Part shown: one piece after another, positions 21,994 to 34,119 of the stretch | Layout of the letters: each line of letters starts with the position of its first letter | Position numbering within the stretch: the stretch's first letter is position 1 | Origin: Glebionis coronaria | Lineage: Eukaryota; Streptophyta; Magnoliopsida; Asterales; Asteraceae | DNA length: 64,000 bases | Assembly (NCBI GenBank): GCA_025667525.1 | Contig: CM046878.1 | Coordinates: 403,861,275-403,925,274, forward strand | Reading direction: 5' to 3' | The notes under the pieces: generated by a model | Told to the model about the DNA's origin: nothing | What the model saw: only the letters and a program-made list of their open reading frames with translations | Database searches by the model: none | Made by a program: the position numbers and the translations under genes

Positions 21994-22485
21994 TGTTGGG
22001 AATAAATTAAGGCCAGATCACTTGAGCGTTGACAAGAACAACTCAAGCGTTGACAAGTTAAAGTCAAGCGTTGACACATTAAAGACAAGCACTGATGGAA
22101 GATATAATCTACACGTTTATTATATTCTAGAATACTTCTAGTAAGGATAGAAACGACAATGTATTTTCTATATTTATCTTTACCTAGAATAGCTGATACG
22201 TAGATTATTGTACAAGGCTTCTTGTATCTATAAAAGAAGGCCTTTAGGTTAATGTTCAATATTAAGTTTTCATATAAGTTTTCATTCGTAAACATCTTTC
22301 ATTGTAAGCAAGTTCGACATTCATAATCAAAGTGAAAGTTTGTTTACATCTTGTGTGTTCTTGTTTAAGTGTTAAATTCCGCATAACACTTAGATTCATA
22401 AAGCATATACAAAGGTTTCTCTATGTGTATTACTTGATCTAATCTCGTATACACAAAGCTAATCGATCTATGTTTGGGATCAACA
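21994..22485 (+). repeat. Copia1 3' LTR
   Basis: It is 492 bp and differs from the 5' LTR at four sites by eye (three in the motif cluster or near the end). It is followed by the target duplication gataa. It carries the 21-bp motif cluster at 22025, 22046, 22067 and 22088. Confidence 0.97.
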
Positions 22486-23905
22486 GATAATAGAGATTTA
22501 GGTCTAAAAATAGAGTCCTAATGGTGTAACCAAGACCATCAAATCAATAACCCCTCCTAATAGACAACGATGTCAAAAAATTAAGTCAACAAGAAGGATC
22601 GATAAACACGGTTTTATAACGGTTTTGAACATGAGACTTATTACCAAGACTTTTATACGCCCCTTAACGGAAGGGCCTTACTATCTTTGGTTTACCTCCA
22701 TCTTTTATTAAACTTCGCCATGAAGCTTTTATTATGACTTCGATCTTGCCTTGCCTTTTATTATCCACCTCATCGGTGGTTTTATTAGCCAAAGACGTAT
22801 ATCCTCACGCTAAGGCGAATTTTGGATCTTTAAAGCTTCAAAGATTAAGGCTTGATTCACTTTCAATTTTGCATAGATTTTTCGGCCTTGTGGGGCTTCA
22901 AATTGTTTGCTTGATTTAGGTGAGCACTTGAAATCTTATTATTGGGTGAAGCTTTTGATTATTTGGGTGCCAATACTTCAAAACCGTGACGCTGGCGATA
23001 CCTTAATTTCTTCCCAATTTAATTACATGGAAGCTACTAGAAAAGACTAGAAACCCAACAACTAATACTAAACCGCTAAGTCAATATTTATTAAGCAAAA
23101 AATATTTACATGCGAAGGGAGAATAAGCAAATAACGAGAACCCATGAGTTTTTGAAAGAATACGAGTACTCTACGTTTAGCATAGTAACTTATAATTAAC
23201 CCTATCATTTCTCGTCCTCATTTAAGAGACTTAGCCTAATGTGAAGTTAAGGAATCAAAGCTAAGTGCTCAACACGCACGGTCGAGTAAAAAATTACTCT
23301 TATTCTCGCCATCGGAAAACCTACATTCGTGTCTTGAAACACTTATAAAACATGAGAACAAATTTAAAATTTTGCCATTTTTAGCCTTATTTTGCAACAA
23401 AACGATAAACACAAAGATGAACTTTGAAAAGCGTGAAGGTTTGGCAAGGCAAGTATCTATTCACCCCCCCCCCCCCCATACTAAAGTTAAACATTGTCCT
23501 CAATTTTTCGAGTCTAGGGGTGCAAACACCCCCATACTAGAGATGTAGTCGAATACCTAATCTAGCATGGAAAGGGTGTAACCAATAAATTAATAGCCGT
23601 TTATGAAGTGTGCTAAAAGCCTAAGGTTAGAACATCAAAGGATATATCATGGATATTGATAAATTCTTCAAAGCAAACGATCGAGTGCTCCCATAAAACG
23701 AACACGAGAGGCTTCAATCGTGAAGATCATGATCTAAAAACCACAATTCACAAACAACCATGGAACAAAGGTTGGAAGGGCACAAATCCCCACACGTTAC
23801 TACATTAGAAAGAGATAGTATGTACATAGGATAAGCATGGGACTCCCCCACGAGGCACCTCGTTTTTTATTACCGAGTCATGAGCTCGAATCGATCCCCT
23901 CAACG
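22486..23905 (-). other. Gypsy1 3' UTR, part next to pol
   Basis: This is noncoding, with no env-like ORF. It matches the reverse complement of 42573-43450 (Gypsy3 3' UTR) over much of its length. A run of 15 or so C (23465-23479), followed by catactaaag and cattgtcctcaat, forms a polypurine-tract-like module on minus, and a second cccccatacta lies at 23529. These repeat the module beside the real tract at 10172. Confidence 0.75.
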
Positions 23906-25663
23906 CTAATTATCATTGGGGAAGGTGATTTGGTCGAGGTAGTTCAAGGGTGGGACTTCCCCGCCAAAGTAGTGCTTCAACCTATGTCCATTCACCTTGA
24001 AATTGGGGCCATCATTTTGAGCTAGCTCGATGGTCCCATATGTAAATACTTGAGTCACGGTGAATGGACCGGACCAACGGGATTTCAACTTACCGGAAAA
24101 GATTTTCAAACGAGAATTAAAAAGCAAAACATGATCCCCAATGTTAAAAACCCGTTTTTTAATTTTAGAATCATGCAACTTTTTAGTTTTTTCTTTATAA
24201 ATCAATGAATTTTCATAAGCAATATCCCTCAATTCATCCAATTCATTTAATTGCATTTTCCGGTGTTTTCCGGCGGTCTCCATGTCATCATTACAATGCT
24301 TTAGGGCCCAATAAGCCTTGTGTTCCAATTCAATAGGCAAGTGGCAATTTTTCCCATAAACAAGCTTATAGGGAGTGCACCCAATGGGCGTCTTATGAGC
24401 GGTCCTAAAGGCCCATAAAGCATCGTCCAACTTATCCGACCAAGAATGTCGGTTTTCCCCAACGGATCTCTCCAAGATCCTCTTCAACACTCGGTTTGAA
24501 ACCTCGACTTGCCCACTCGTTTGTGGGTGATAAGCCGTAGAAAGCCGATGTGTAACCCCATATTTCCTTAGGAACCTTTCGAATTGGTCGTTACAAAAAT
24601 GGGTTCCACGATCACTTATGATCGCACGACGGGTTCCAAACCGAGAAAACAATTGCTTCAAAAACTTGACTACCACACGAGCGTCATTGGTGGGCAAGGA
24701 TTTAGCCTCCACCCACTTAGACAGGTATTCAACCACGACGAGGATTTACTTATTACCACGAGATGATGGGAACGGTCCCATAAAGTCTATACCCCCAACG
24801 TCAAAGATCTCACACACTTGGATGATAATTTGTGGCATTTCATCTTTTTGTGAGGCTTTTCCTTGTCGTTGGCATGAATCACAAGACTTCACAAGATCTT
24901 GTGCATCTCGGTAAATAGTAGGCCAAATGAAGCCGGCATCAAACACCTTCTTAGCCGTGAGATTAGCACCGTGGTGACCACCCGTGGGTCCCTCATGACA
25001 AGCTCTAAGGATGTTAGAAGCTTTGGTGCCAAAAACACAACGTCGGATGATTTGATCCGCACAAGTTCGAAACAAGTAAGGGTCGTTCCAAAAATAGAAC
25101 TTGACGTCACGAAAGAATTTTCGTTTCTCTTGAGTCGTCATACCCTTGATGATGAAGTTGCCCGCATGGTAATTTGCGATGTCCGAAAACCATGGGGTGG
25201 AAGAATCAAGCTTAGAATTCACTACACCAAGTGTCTCGACCGGAAATGTTTCGGTGATTTCCTTGGGCTCGTAAACACTTTGGTGAGGATCTTCCAAACG
25301 AGAAAGATGATCGGTCGCTAGATTCTCGGCTTCCTTTTTGTCAACAATTTTGTGATCAAATTCTTGAAGGAGGAGAATCCAACGAAGTAATCTCGGCTTT
25401 GCATCTTGTTTAGCCATAAGATACTTGATAGCCGAATGATCCGTATACACTATGCATTTTGTCAAGACGAGATAAGGTCGAAATTTCTCAAATGCATACA
25501 CCACGGCAAGGAACTCCTTCTCCGTTGTAGTGTATTTTAGTTGAGCCTCGGTCATCGTATTGCTAGCATAGTGAATAGGCAAGAAGTGCTTTTCATGACG
25601 TTGCCCCAATACGGCCCCAATTGCGTAATCACTAGCATCGCACATGAGCTCAAAGGGGAGGTT
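23906..25663 (-). pseudogene. pol: Gypsy1 pol C-terminal part: RNase H and integrase
   Basis: On minus, RNase H motifs ([35 protein letters not shown]) lead into the integrase zinc domain ([10 protein letters not shown]...CDSCQRQG). The integrase core has its acidic residues in [19 protein letters not shown] and the Glu of SGQVEVSNR, and a C-terminal domain (FNIGDHVLLFNSRL, KLKSRWSGPF). The frame is shared with the upstream RT but cut by TAG at 25664-25666, just before [12 protein letters not shown], and by TAA at 24746-24748, just before ILVVVEYLSKW. Both look like single-base changes. No chromodomain is seen. The order RT, RNase H, integrase confirms Ty3-gypsy; the protein style and Asp primer site suggest the Athila lineage. 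Confidence 0.9.
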
Positions 25664-27763
25664 CTAATTGGGAGCAACAAGAATGGGAGCTTCGGTAAGT
25701 TTCCTCTTAAGGATTTCAAAGGCTCGTACACAATCTTTGTCAAAGACAAAATGTGCCTCTTTTTCAAGAAGATGTGTACTAGGTCGAGAAATCTTTGAAA
25801 AATCCTTGATGAATCGGCGATAAAAGCCCGCGTGGCCTAGGAAACTCCTAACTCCCTTAACGGTTTTGGGATGAGGTAATTTGGCGATGACGTCTACCTT
25901 AGCTTGATCTGCCTTAATCCCCGCTTTCGAGACCTTGTGCCCTAAGACGATTCCACTTTTAACCATAAAATGACACTTTTCCCAATTGAGCACAAGGTTG
26001 GTTTCCTCACAACGCTTCGACATTCTCTCGAGATTCGACAAACACGAAGTGAACGAATTACCAAACACGGAAAATTCATCCATGAAGACTTCCATCGTCT
26101 TCTCGATCATATCATGAAAAATAGCCATCATGCACCTTTGAAAGGTTCCCGGTGCATTGCAAAGTCCGAATGGAATTCTACGATAGGCAAATGTTCCATA
26201 TGGACACGTAAACGTAGTTTTTTCTTGATCACGAGGATCGATGGGAATTTGGAAGTAACCGGAAAAACCATCTAAAAAGAAATAAAAATCGTTTCCCGCA
26301 AGACGCTCCAACATTTGGTCCATGAAGGGCAAGGGAAAATGGTCTTTACGAGTGGCTTCGTTCAACTTACGATAGTCAATGCACACTCTCCATCCGCTCA
26401 CGAGTCTTGTGGGAATTAACTCGTTGGCATCGTTTGGCACAACGGTCATTCCTCCCTTCTTAGGGACACAATGAATAGGACTCACCCAAGGGCTATCGGA
26501 AATAGGGTAAATCATTCCCGCGTCAAGGAGTTTAAGGACTTCCTTTTTGATGACGTCATGAATTTTAGGGTTCACCCTCCTTTGACATTGGATTGCGGGC
26601 TTGTAATCCTCCTCCATTAAGATTTTGTGGGTACAAAATTTGGGATCGATTCCCTTAATGTCGGATAACTTCCACGTAATTGCCCCTTTGTGATCCTTTA
26701 TAACATCGACAAGTGCGGTCTTTTCATCATCCGAAAGTTCCTTCGCAATAATAACCAACAACTTGTCGCCCTCCTCCAAATAGACATATTCGAGATGAGG
26801 AGGTAAATCTTTCAACTCGAGGATAGGTGGTTCCTTAAGTGAAGATTTAGGCTCGATACTCATAACCTCCTCGGGTGGAGGAAATGGGAAATCGTTAAGA
26901 AAATCCTTGATAATAAAGAAGTCCTCATCGTTGTCGAGGTCTTCGTTACAAGTACGTGGAACATCGAATTCTTCCAACGTAAAACCACCACCTTCAAATG
27001 GAGTGAAGGTTGGTGTCGAGTTATCAAGGATAGGATCTAACATAGTGGGGTTGCCACTAGTTTCTTCATCACCAAAACCTAGAACTTCTTGTGAAAATTC
27101 CTTGCAAACCACGTCGATCATATCAACGAGGTTTATGGTTGCAACGGAATAAACATGAGAAATTTGAGAGTTTTGCGTTGCGTTTATAACAAATTCCTCG
27201 TCGTTGAAACGTAAGGTGATCTTTCTTGCATGAACATCGATCAAAGCCATAGACGTATCTAAAAACGAACGACCTAAAATGAGAGGAACTTGAGGATCCG
27301 TGGGAATATCAACAACGATAAAGTCTACGGGATAGTAGAACTTTCCCACTTTCACGAAAACGTCTTCCGCCAATCCACATGCGGGAATCGTGGAATGGTC
27401 GGCCAACTCGATAGACATTAGTGAAGGAGTAAGATTAGGAAGATTGATCGACTTGAAGATTGCAAGTGGCATCAAGTTAATGCTAGCACCAAGATCGGCC
27501 AAGGCAAAGCATTCTTCCATATCTTGGATTGCACAAGGGATCAAAAATTTACCGGGATCATCGACTTTTTGAGGTATGCGATTAAGATAAACCAACGAAC
27601 GACTAGACAATTGGTGCAATTTCTCCTTGTTGTTCAACATACTCTTAAAGTTAGCGGCAAATCGAGGCATCATGACCAAAGCATCGGTGAAACTCACATT
27701 AAAGTGCAAATCACGAAACATTTTCATAAAAAGCTCAAATTGATAATTGTCGCGCTCTTGACG
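25664..27763 (-). pseudogene. pol: Gypsy1 protease and reverse transcriptase
   Basis: On minus the retropepsin region (ADLGASINLMPLAIF, PLILGRSFLDTSMALIDV) is followed by an acidic linker and the RT. The RT has WVSPIHCVPKKGG, GWRVCIDYRKLNEAT, DGFSGYFQIPI, TFAYRRIPFGLCNAPGTFQ and FYRRFIKDFS. The usual catalytic FMDD reads FMDE (near 26080, codon gaa), so the second catalytic Asp is Glu. This should weaken or abolish polymerase activity if it is not a late mutation. The frame is entered from gag through a stop at 27764 and closed by TAG at 25664. Elsewhere it is open for about 690 codons. Confidence 0.9.
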
Positions 27764-29617
27764 TTACTCCTTCCTAAGTCTTGATTGATAGGGCAAAGGT
27801 GGTGTGGGTTGAGGCATAGGCATAGCCTTTGGAATCTCGGGTTCCAATGTTTGTAATGGGTCAACCGTAGGTGTGGCATGAGCGGTACTTCGTGGGATTG
27901 GGAAATGCTCCTTTTGGACCACTACCTCGGGTTCTTCCTCAATTGCTTCCTCCGTAGGAGCAATTGGTTGAGGAGTCGGTTCCTTAAGTGTCTTACCACT
28001 ACGTGTGGTAATCACTTTCATCTCACCCTTAGGGTTCGATACGGTGTTGCTAGGAAGACTACTCGAAGACGGTTTACACATAATTGCCTCAAACATAGAT
28101 GAGATTTTATCTTCAAACTTGGATTGCCTCTTCTCGGCTTTGACCATTTCTTGTTTTATCTCATGTTGCCCTTGTTCCATTTTTTGTTGGTTTTGTTGTA
28201 ACCTAGTTACGGTTCCTTCCATCTTGTTGGTTTGGATTTTAAGCTCATTAGCTAACTCATTTTTCAACTCTTTCTTCAAGTCGGTCTTAAACTCGGATCT
28301 TAGGCTAATGATTTCTCTTTGAATATTGTCAAACCTAGCATCATTCCCATTAGCGTATTCAACAAGGTCATTTGGAAGATCTTTCAAAGTTTGCAAACCT
28401 TTGTTGTTATTTTGAAAATCATTTTGATTTTTGTTTGAAACTTGATTATTAGCCCCTTGATTACCATAGTTTCCCTTGTTGTAATTGTTTTTGAAACCAA
28501 CTTGATTGTTGCGATAGTTGTTGTTTGCATTTTGATTTGAACCAAAACCCGGTGGAGTCAATTGATTAGAGCAGGTAATTTGACCGTTTTGGTTGTAAGT
28601 TCTCGTGGCCGCGTAGGCACTCGAAGTGTTACCACCGTTGGTAATGCACTCGGAGAAATCATGACCTCCACCACAATACATGCATGAAACCTCAACCGCT
28701 TTAGCCGTAGCGGGAGTACTTGGTTCACCAACTTTAAACTCAATCAAAAGTCCTTTTAGCTTATCAAAAATCTTGTTTTCCAAGTTCGCCTCAATTTGGC
28801 AAGCATCGATGGTAGTAGACAAAGAAGGTGAAGCCGAAGACGAAGCCTTACGAACACTAGACGTTCTACGAGGACTATACACCTTAGATCTATTCTCAAT
28901 TATCACCAAAGCTTCCTCAACCATTTTACACAAAATATTACCACCCGCGGCGGCATTAAGATAACCCCTTTCATGATCATTAAGTCCATTGTAAAACATG
29001 TCAATTTGATGCAAGTCGGAAAAACCGTGATGAGGACATTCATGTAACATTTCCTTAAACCTATTCCAAGCCGTTGAAAAACTTTCATTAAACTCTTGTG
29101 AAAATTTTGAAATCTCGTTTTTCAAATGCGTAGTCTTAGATGGCGGAAAAAATTGGTTCACAAACTTAGACACGAGATCCTTCCACGTCAAAATAGAATT
29201 GAGTGGCTCTTTCTCCAACCAAATTTAGCGGGCCCCGCTAAGGAATACGGAAAAAGCATCATCTTAATCGAGTCATTCGAGACGTCCTTAAACTTGCAAG
29301 TGGCGGTAAGACGATTGAATTGGCGGATATGGTTGTGTGGATTGTCCTTCTCATCACCACGGAATTTGTTGTTTTGGATCATCGACAACAAACCCGTTTT
29401 CACCTCAAAATTCTCCGCAGTGATAGCGGGAATAACAATAGCCTCTCCATAACCCTCGGTTGGTGCTTGAAGTAACTCCATCATAGTTCGATTAGCCATG
29501 GTTGGTGCTTCTCTTACAATGGGTTCGTCAATAGGAGACTCCTCACTAGAAAGATTAGGAGTGAGAGTTTTGTTCTTTCGTTTACGTGCACGTCTTGCTT
29601 GATTACGAGTTAGCATA
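27764..29617 (-). pseudogene. gag: Gypsy1 gag
   Basis: ATG at 29617-29615 (MLTRNQARRARKRKN) starts the protein. The capsid region has Athila-type motifs (NPHNHIRQFNRL, MLFPYSLAGPAK, ILTWKDLVSKFVNQFFPPSK, IDMFYNGLN, LNAAAGGN). A one-base loss near 29217, right after LAGPAK, shifts the frame. A knuckle, CMYCGGGHDFSEC, follows, then a Gln/Asn-rich stretch and a coiled coil (about 28350-28090). In-frame TAA at 27764-27766 comes just after PLPYQSRLRKE, at the usual gag-protease boundary. A solo LTR inserted 8 bases upstream of the ATG, at 29621-29625, cuts gag off from its leader. Confidence 0.88.
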
Positions 29618-29625
29618 AACGTCAC

Positions 29626-32600
29626 TGATTGTAGTGTTTTACCACACCTTTAGGAAAAGGAGGGTAAATAGGGTAAAAGTATTAAATACGACGGTTTAGG
29701 AAAACCATGTACAAATGGCCCTAATGAAGTTTGTTTCCCAAGGAGGTATATGTGTGTGAGTAATTCGTGATTGGTTTGAGATTAATATTGGTTAGAAGGG
29801 GGTAAGAAAAGAGAATGACGAAGACGTGAAATTTATTACTACGACGACAAAACGTAAAACCGTAAAAAAAACTCAAAAATTAAAAACTAATTCTAAAAAT
29901 TACCAAAATTTCACCAAAAATCAAAATAAATAAACTAAGAGTTTACCAATGATCAACACTTTTTCAAACCTTTTAATTAATTAAATATTCAATTTTTAAA
30001 TGCTAATTAAAGCCCTAAAAATTAAATTAATTATCAAAAAGCCCAAATTAAGATTTTTGAATTGGTAAACCTCTAAAATGACCTAAAAAGATTAAAAACT
30101 ATTTTAGAAAGTTTTAAACTAAGAAAAACTATTTAAAATGATTTAAAAACTATTAAAAATTAAAATAATTATAAAAATTAATCTAAAGATGATAAAATTA
30201 ATCTAAAAGTTGCAATATCCTATTTTAATGTATTTAAGCTAAGAAAAATGTAAAAAGTTGAAAAATGTGAAATTTGAAAAATCATCATAAAATGCTATTA
30301 AAATAATATTAAAAATCCAAAAATTAAAAAAAATTCTAAAAACTTGCAAACTAGTTTATTTTAACCTAAATAAACAGAAAATGAAAGCAAAATGACCAGA
30401 ATACCCCTATTGGGCCTCCAAATGGGCCAAAACCCAAAACAGTCAACTTTAATGGGCTAAATGGACCCAAAAAGTCAAACTAGGCCCAATGGACTTAGAA
30501 AAGCCAAATCTGACTCAGAATTTAATTCTAAACACAAAACTCTGAAGGCCCAAAAGCTGAATGTGAGCTTATCACAGCTTAATAAGCAAACAACTTATCC
30601 TTATTAGGCCAATAAGCCCATTAAGCAATAAGCCAATGCCATAAGCTCTAATTTGACACACAACCTTCTTTTGGGATGCTTAAGAGATCTGTAAAAAGAA
30701 ATTTTGAAAAAGCACAATCAATAAGCCAGAAATAAGCAAAGTACAATTTCACTAAAAGACAAAATAGTCGGGTTTGAGATTTAGGGCACCTCAGGACTTG
30801 ATTCAACTTGCAAAATGTCACAAATGAACTCAATAAGCCAAAACAATCAACAAAATTACAATAAGCAAAACCAATAAGCCAGAATAAGCCAATAAGCACT
30901 TATGAAAAAGTCAATTAAGTTGGTTTTCTAGTCAAACCCTAAAGTCAACCCACCAAATGCTCCAGTATGAACAAATGGGTCAAATAATGAGCACCTATTA
31001 CAAAATCCAAGTTGTTGCTGGTTAAAATAAGCTATTATAGCTTATTGATAAGCTGAAACCCAATATACACTAGCAGTGGCTAGCAGCAGGGGAAAGGAGT
31101 TCCCACTGCTTTGACTATTTGACCAAGCTTTTTAGAGAGATTTAGTATGTTATATTGGAAGACAAGGGCACCCTTGTGATCAGTTAATCACAAGGAGTCA
31201 CAATCAAGCACAAAAAACATACTTTGGTTCACTCAATAAGCACATATTAATCAAACAGTCCACAGATCTAGCACAGACATGGAAAATAAGCTGTTATGTA
31301 CAAATAAGCAGATATAGCATGAATAAGCCAACCAAATTCAACAAGATGCATACACAAGCTATATAAACTATGATTAAGCACAAACAAACTTAAATCAGAC
31401 ACTAAATCAAAGTATAGAACAAGATCAAAGCAAATTATAGTTACTGATATGAATGTCAAGAACACAAGCACACTTTGCTGATCTAATTGACCACAAATCC
31501 AATTTCAAGCACTTAAATCTCTTTCCCTGGTGTTACTAACTAAGTTTAATCACTTGTTAGCCCTATTCTATGATTAGATCTAGGTGTCCCTTAAACCACA
31601 ACCAAAATTATCAAGTAAACAAGATTTTATATCCCTTTTATGGATTTGGGTGTTTCAAACCACAAAACCTGCAAACAGATGATACTTAGCACCCAATAAA
31701 CAGATATAAGCACAAAGCACCACAAAGCATTCACTCAAAATCACACAAATCCAACTTATGCAGTTAACCCAAACACCCCTTAATAATCTGTTTTCACAAA
31801 TTTTCAAAGGATCTTATAGATTTAAACCACAAATCAAGCTAACAACACCTCAATAACATCAAACAAGAACAGATAAACCCGATTCATCCATAAAAACACA
31901 GATTCAAGAACAATCATGCAATATCACCAAATTACAGAAAAATAAAGAGAAATTGAAAAAGGAGAATGGTGCAAACCTCCAAGACCTACATCCAGGCCCT
32001 GGATTGTTTGAGCTCAGGTACTAGCAAAACAAGTACCAGCTTCCAAGTACCTGCTAAGATGAACAAACCAAAGTGATGAACAAATATCAAACACTTTCTG
32101 ATTTTTGAAACTAAAGTCTTATTGATTAAAACCTTTCCTCAAAAACCTTCAAACATATAAGTGGAACTCAGATTTAGGCTATTCTAACACCAACTTTTAA
32201 CAAACATAAAAGAGATTTCACAATTTTCTGAAAATCAAATTTTATTAACTTAAAAAGGGATTACAAAGATTGATAGCCTAAAACTGGAACAAAGGGACTC
32301 TCACAGGTTGAGGTCTCCCTTTATAGACATATGCTATGCTAACACTGCTCACAAACCCTAGAAGTGAAATTCCAAATTTGTCCTTGAGGTCTTCTAGACG
32401 AATTCTTGATATGAGCTGTCCAAAATGATCCAGGACGTTCATTTTAGCTTTGGGGTGAAGATAAGAGTGTGGGCTGTTGATCTTGACACGTGGCAAGCCT
32501 TGGAGAGGAAGGTATGATGTGATAGGTGGACGGGTTTGAATGGTGGGGTCCTTTGGTGAGTGGGAGTGAGGGTTTTAAGGTTGGGATGTGTTTCTGCATG

Positions 32601-33375
32601 TGTGAATCACACATGTGCCAAGGTAATTTAAATTAACCCTTTGTTTAAGCGAAGTAAATTCTGGGGGTGAAGAAGGGTGAATAGTGGTAAGTTTGATCCG
32701 AAAAAGGGGGTGGTGTTGTGTTTGGCGCGTGTTATAGGATTTAAACTTTCATAATGGCAACTATAGTCCTTGTTCTTTGGCAAATGTGGTATAAAACGTT
32801 TTTCAGCCCAAATACTTGATTTCCTTTGTTATTTAACTTTCTGATTTCACACTTTGGCCACAAAACTTTGGTAAAAGGGTTACAAGGGTTGTTTTTGCCA
32901 TTTTTGAATAGTTCAAGGACTGATCTTGGACATTGTTGATCTTCAAAGGTCTTCAATGTAACTTTAACTCCATGAGGGACCATTAATGACAATGTTGAAT
33001 AGTTGAGGGACTAATCTTGCCATTTCTTCAAAGTTGAAGGACCTTTTGTGTAATTTTGACAAACTTAAGGGACAAAACTTGTAATTATGATTTCACAAGG
33101 GTTTTAAGTGTCATTTCTTCATTGTTTGAGGATAAATCTTGCATATCTTCAAGTCTTCAAGGGTAAATGTTGGACAATTCTTGAATTATGGCCCGGTTCT
33201 TTGTACGGCTTCGTTTCTCGTGTCCGTTTTTCCTTGTTTCTTGTGATCCTTTGTCTTTTTCACGATATCCATACCTAATATACACAAGTAAACAAACACA
33301 AGCATATATATGGTATTTTATGACATTTAAAGCCCGAAAAGACCGATGAGATCATGTATAAATGCCATCTCATCA
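29626..33375 (-). mobile_element. Solo LTR of an Athila-like relative
   Basis: This 3750-bp unit is flanked by the perfect duplication gtcac (29621-29625, 33376-33380). On minus it starts TGATGAGATGGC and ends ACACTACAATCA. It is collinear but clearly diverged from the Gypsy1 LTR (shared phrases such as 'tttaggaaaaccatgtac', AATAAGC clusters, TGGGCC words, hairpins). No internal genes or primer site are present, so it is a product of LTR-LTR recombination. It separates the Gypsy1 leader from its gag ATG. Confidence 0.92.
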
Positions 33376-34119
33376 GTCACGTACAACGAGGGGAGGAGCA
33401 AAGAAGATTCTTTTTGGTGTTTTGTATTTTTCAATTTTTTTGTGGTTTTTGATTGTATTAACCTTTTTGGATTTTGTGGAATGTATTAAGTAGACAAAAA
33501 TCTACAAATCTCCTCCTTAATCAAATCTCTTGATTAAAGAAGCCTCAAGGAATGAAAACGATCACGTGAAGTGAACCCCTTCGATGACTTTAGAACGTTG
33601 GTAGAACACCAAAACGTTTAAGAGGGTTTAATCAAATAAAACCAAGAAAGTATATATGATACTTAGTAATATTTAGGGCGGCAAAACCCTCGATTAGCTC
33701 TCAAAATCAAATGCTCACAAGCAAGCGGGGAAACGAGGTGGCGCGAAGCACTTAAGAGCCTTTTTCCTTAGGATATATTTTATAATATCCGCCTTATACC
33801 CACCTTATAGTTTGTATTTTTCAAAATTGAGCTTCACGAAAGTATTTATCTATTTTTGCCTTTTTCTTTTGGTTTGAGATTCGAATACAATGATTGGGTA
33901 ATGACCTCCCAAGTCAAGGTTGTGATTTCTCACGTATTTGGAGTACTTGTGAATTCATTGTTCTACGTATACAATACAGTAATAGTATTCACACAAAAAA
34001 CGAAAACCGATAATACGTATTAGTAGAGTGCTACTAATACAAATACTATTTTGGTTAGTATATAAAAACAACAATTCCAAATCAAAACACAACACGCCTC
34101 CCCGGCAGCGGCGCCAAAA
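33376..34119 (-). other. Gypsy1 5' leader
   Basis: This is untranslated leader between the primer site and the gag start; no ORF is seen. It is rich in T/A and contains short G/C islands. It continues across the solo LTR to ATG 29617. Confidence 0.75.
34100..34116 (-). other. Gypsy1 primer-binding site (Asp tRNA type)
   Basis: On minus TGGCGCCGCTGCCGGGG lies 3 nt after the LTR end. This matches the Asp-tRNA primer site commonly reported for Athila/Tat elements. Confidence 0.85.

Larger units (their letters stand above)
10587..22485 (+). mobile_element. Copia1: complete SIRE/Maximus-like Ty1-copia element
   Basis: This 11,899-bp element is flanked by a perfect 5-bp duplication, gataa (10582-10586, 22486-22490). 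It has two 492-bp LTRs differing at 4 sites by eye (0.8%), a Met-tRNA primer site, gag, pol, a long third (env-like) ORF and a polypurine tract. At a commonly used plant rate of 1.3e-8 per site per year, 0.8% would mean roughly 0.3 million years; the rate is an assumption. Despite its youth, pol and the third ORF carry several stops and frameshifts, so it is unlikely to be autonomous now. It sits in the 3' UTR of Gypsy1, in opposite orientation. Confidence 0.95.

Noticed and set aside
22734..22919. Plus-strand ORF in the Gypsy1 3' UTR
   Set aside because: The related Gypsy3 UTR does not keep it open, and it has no domain.
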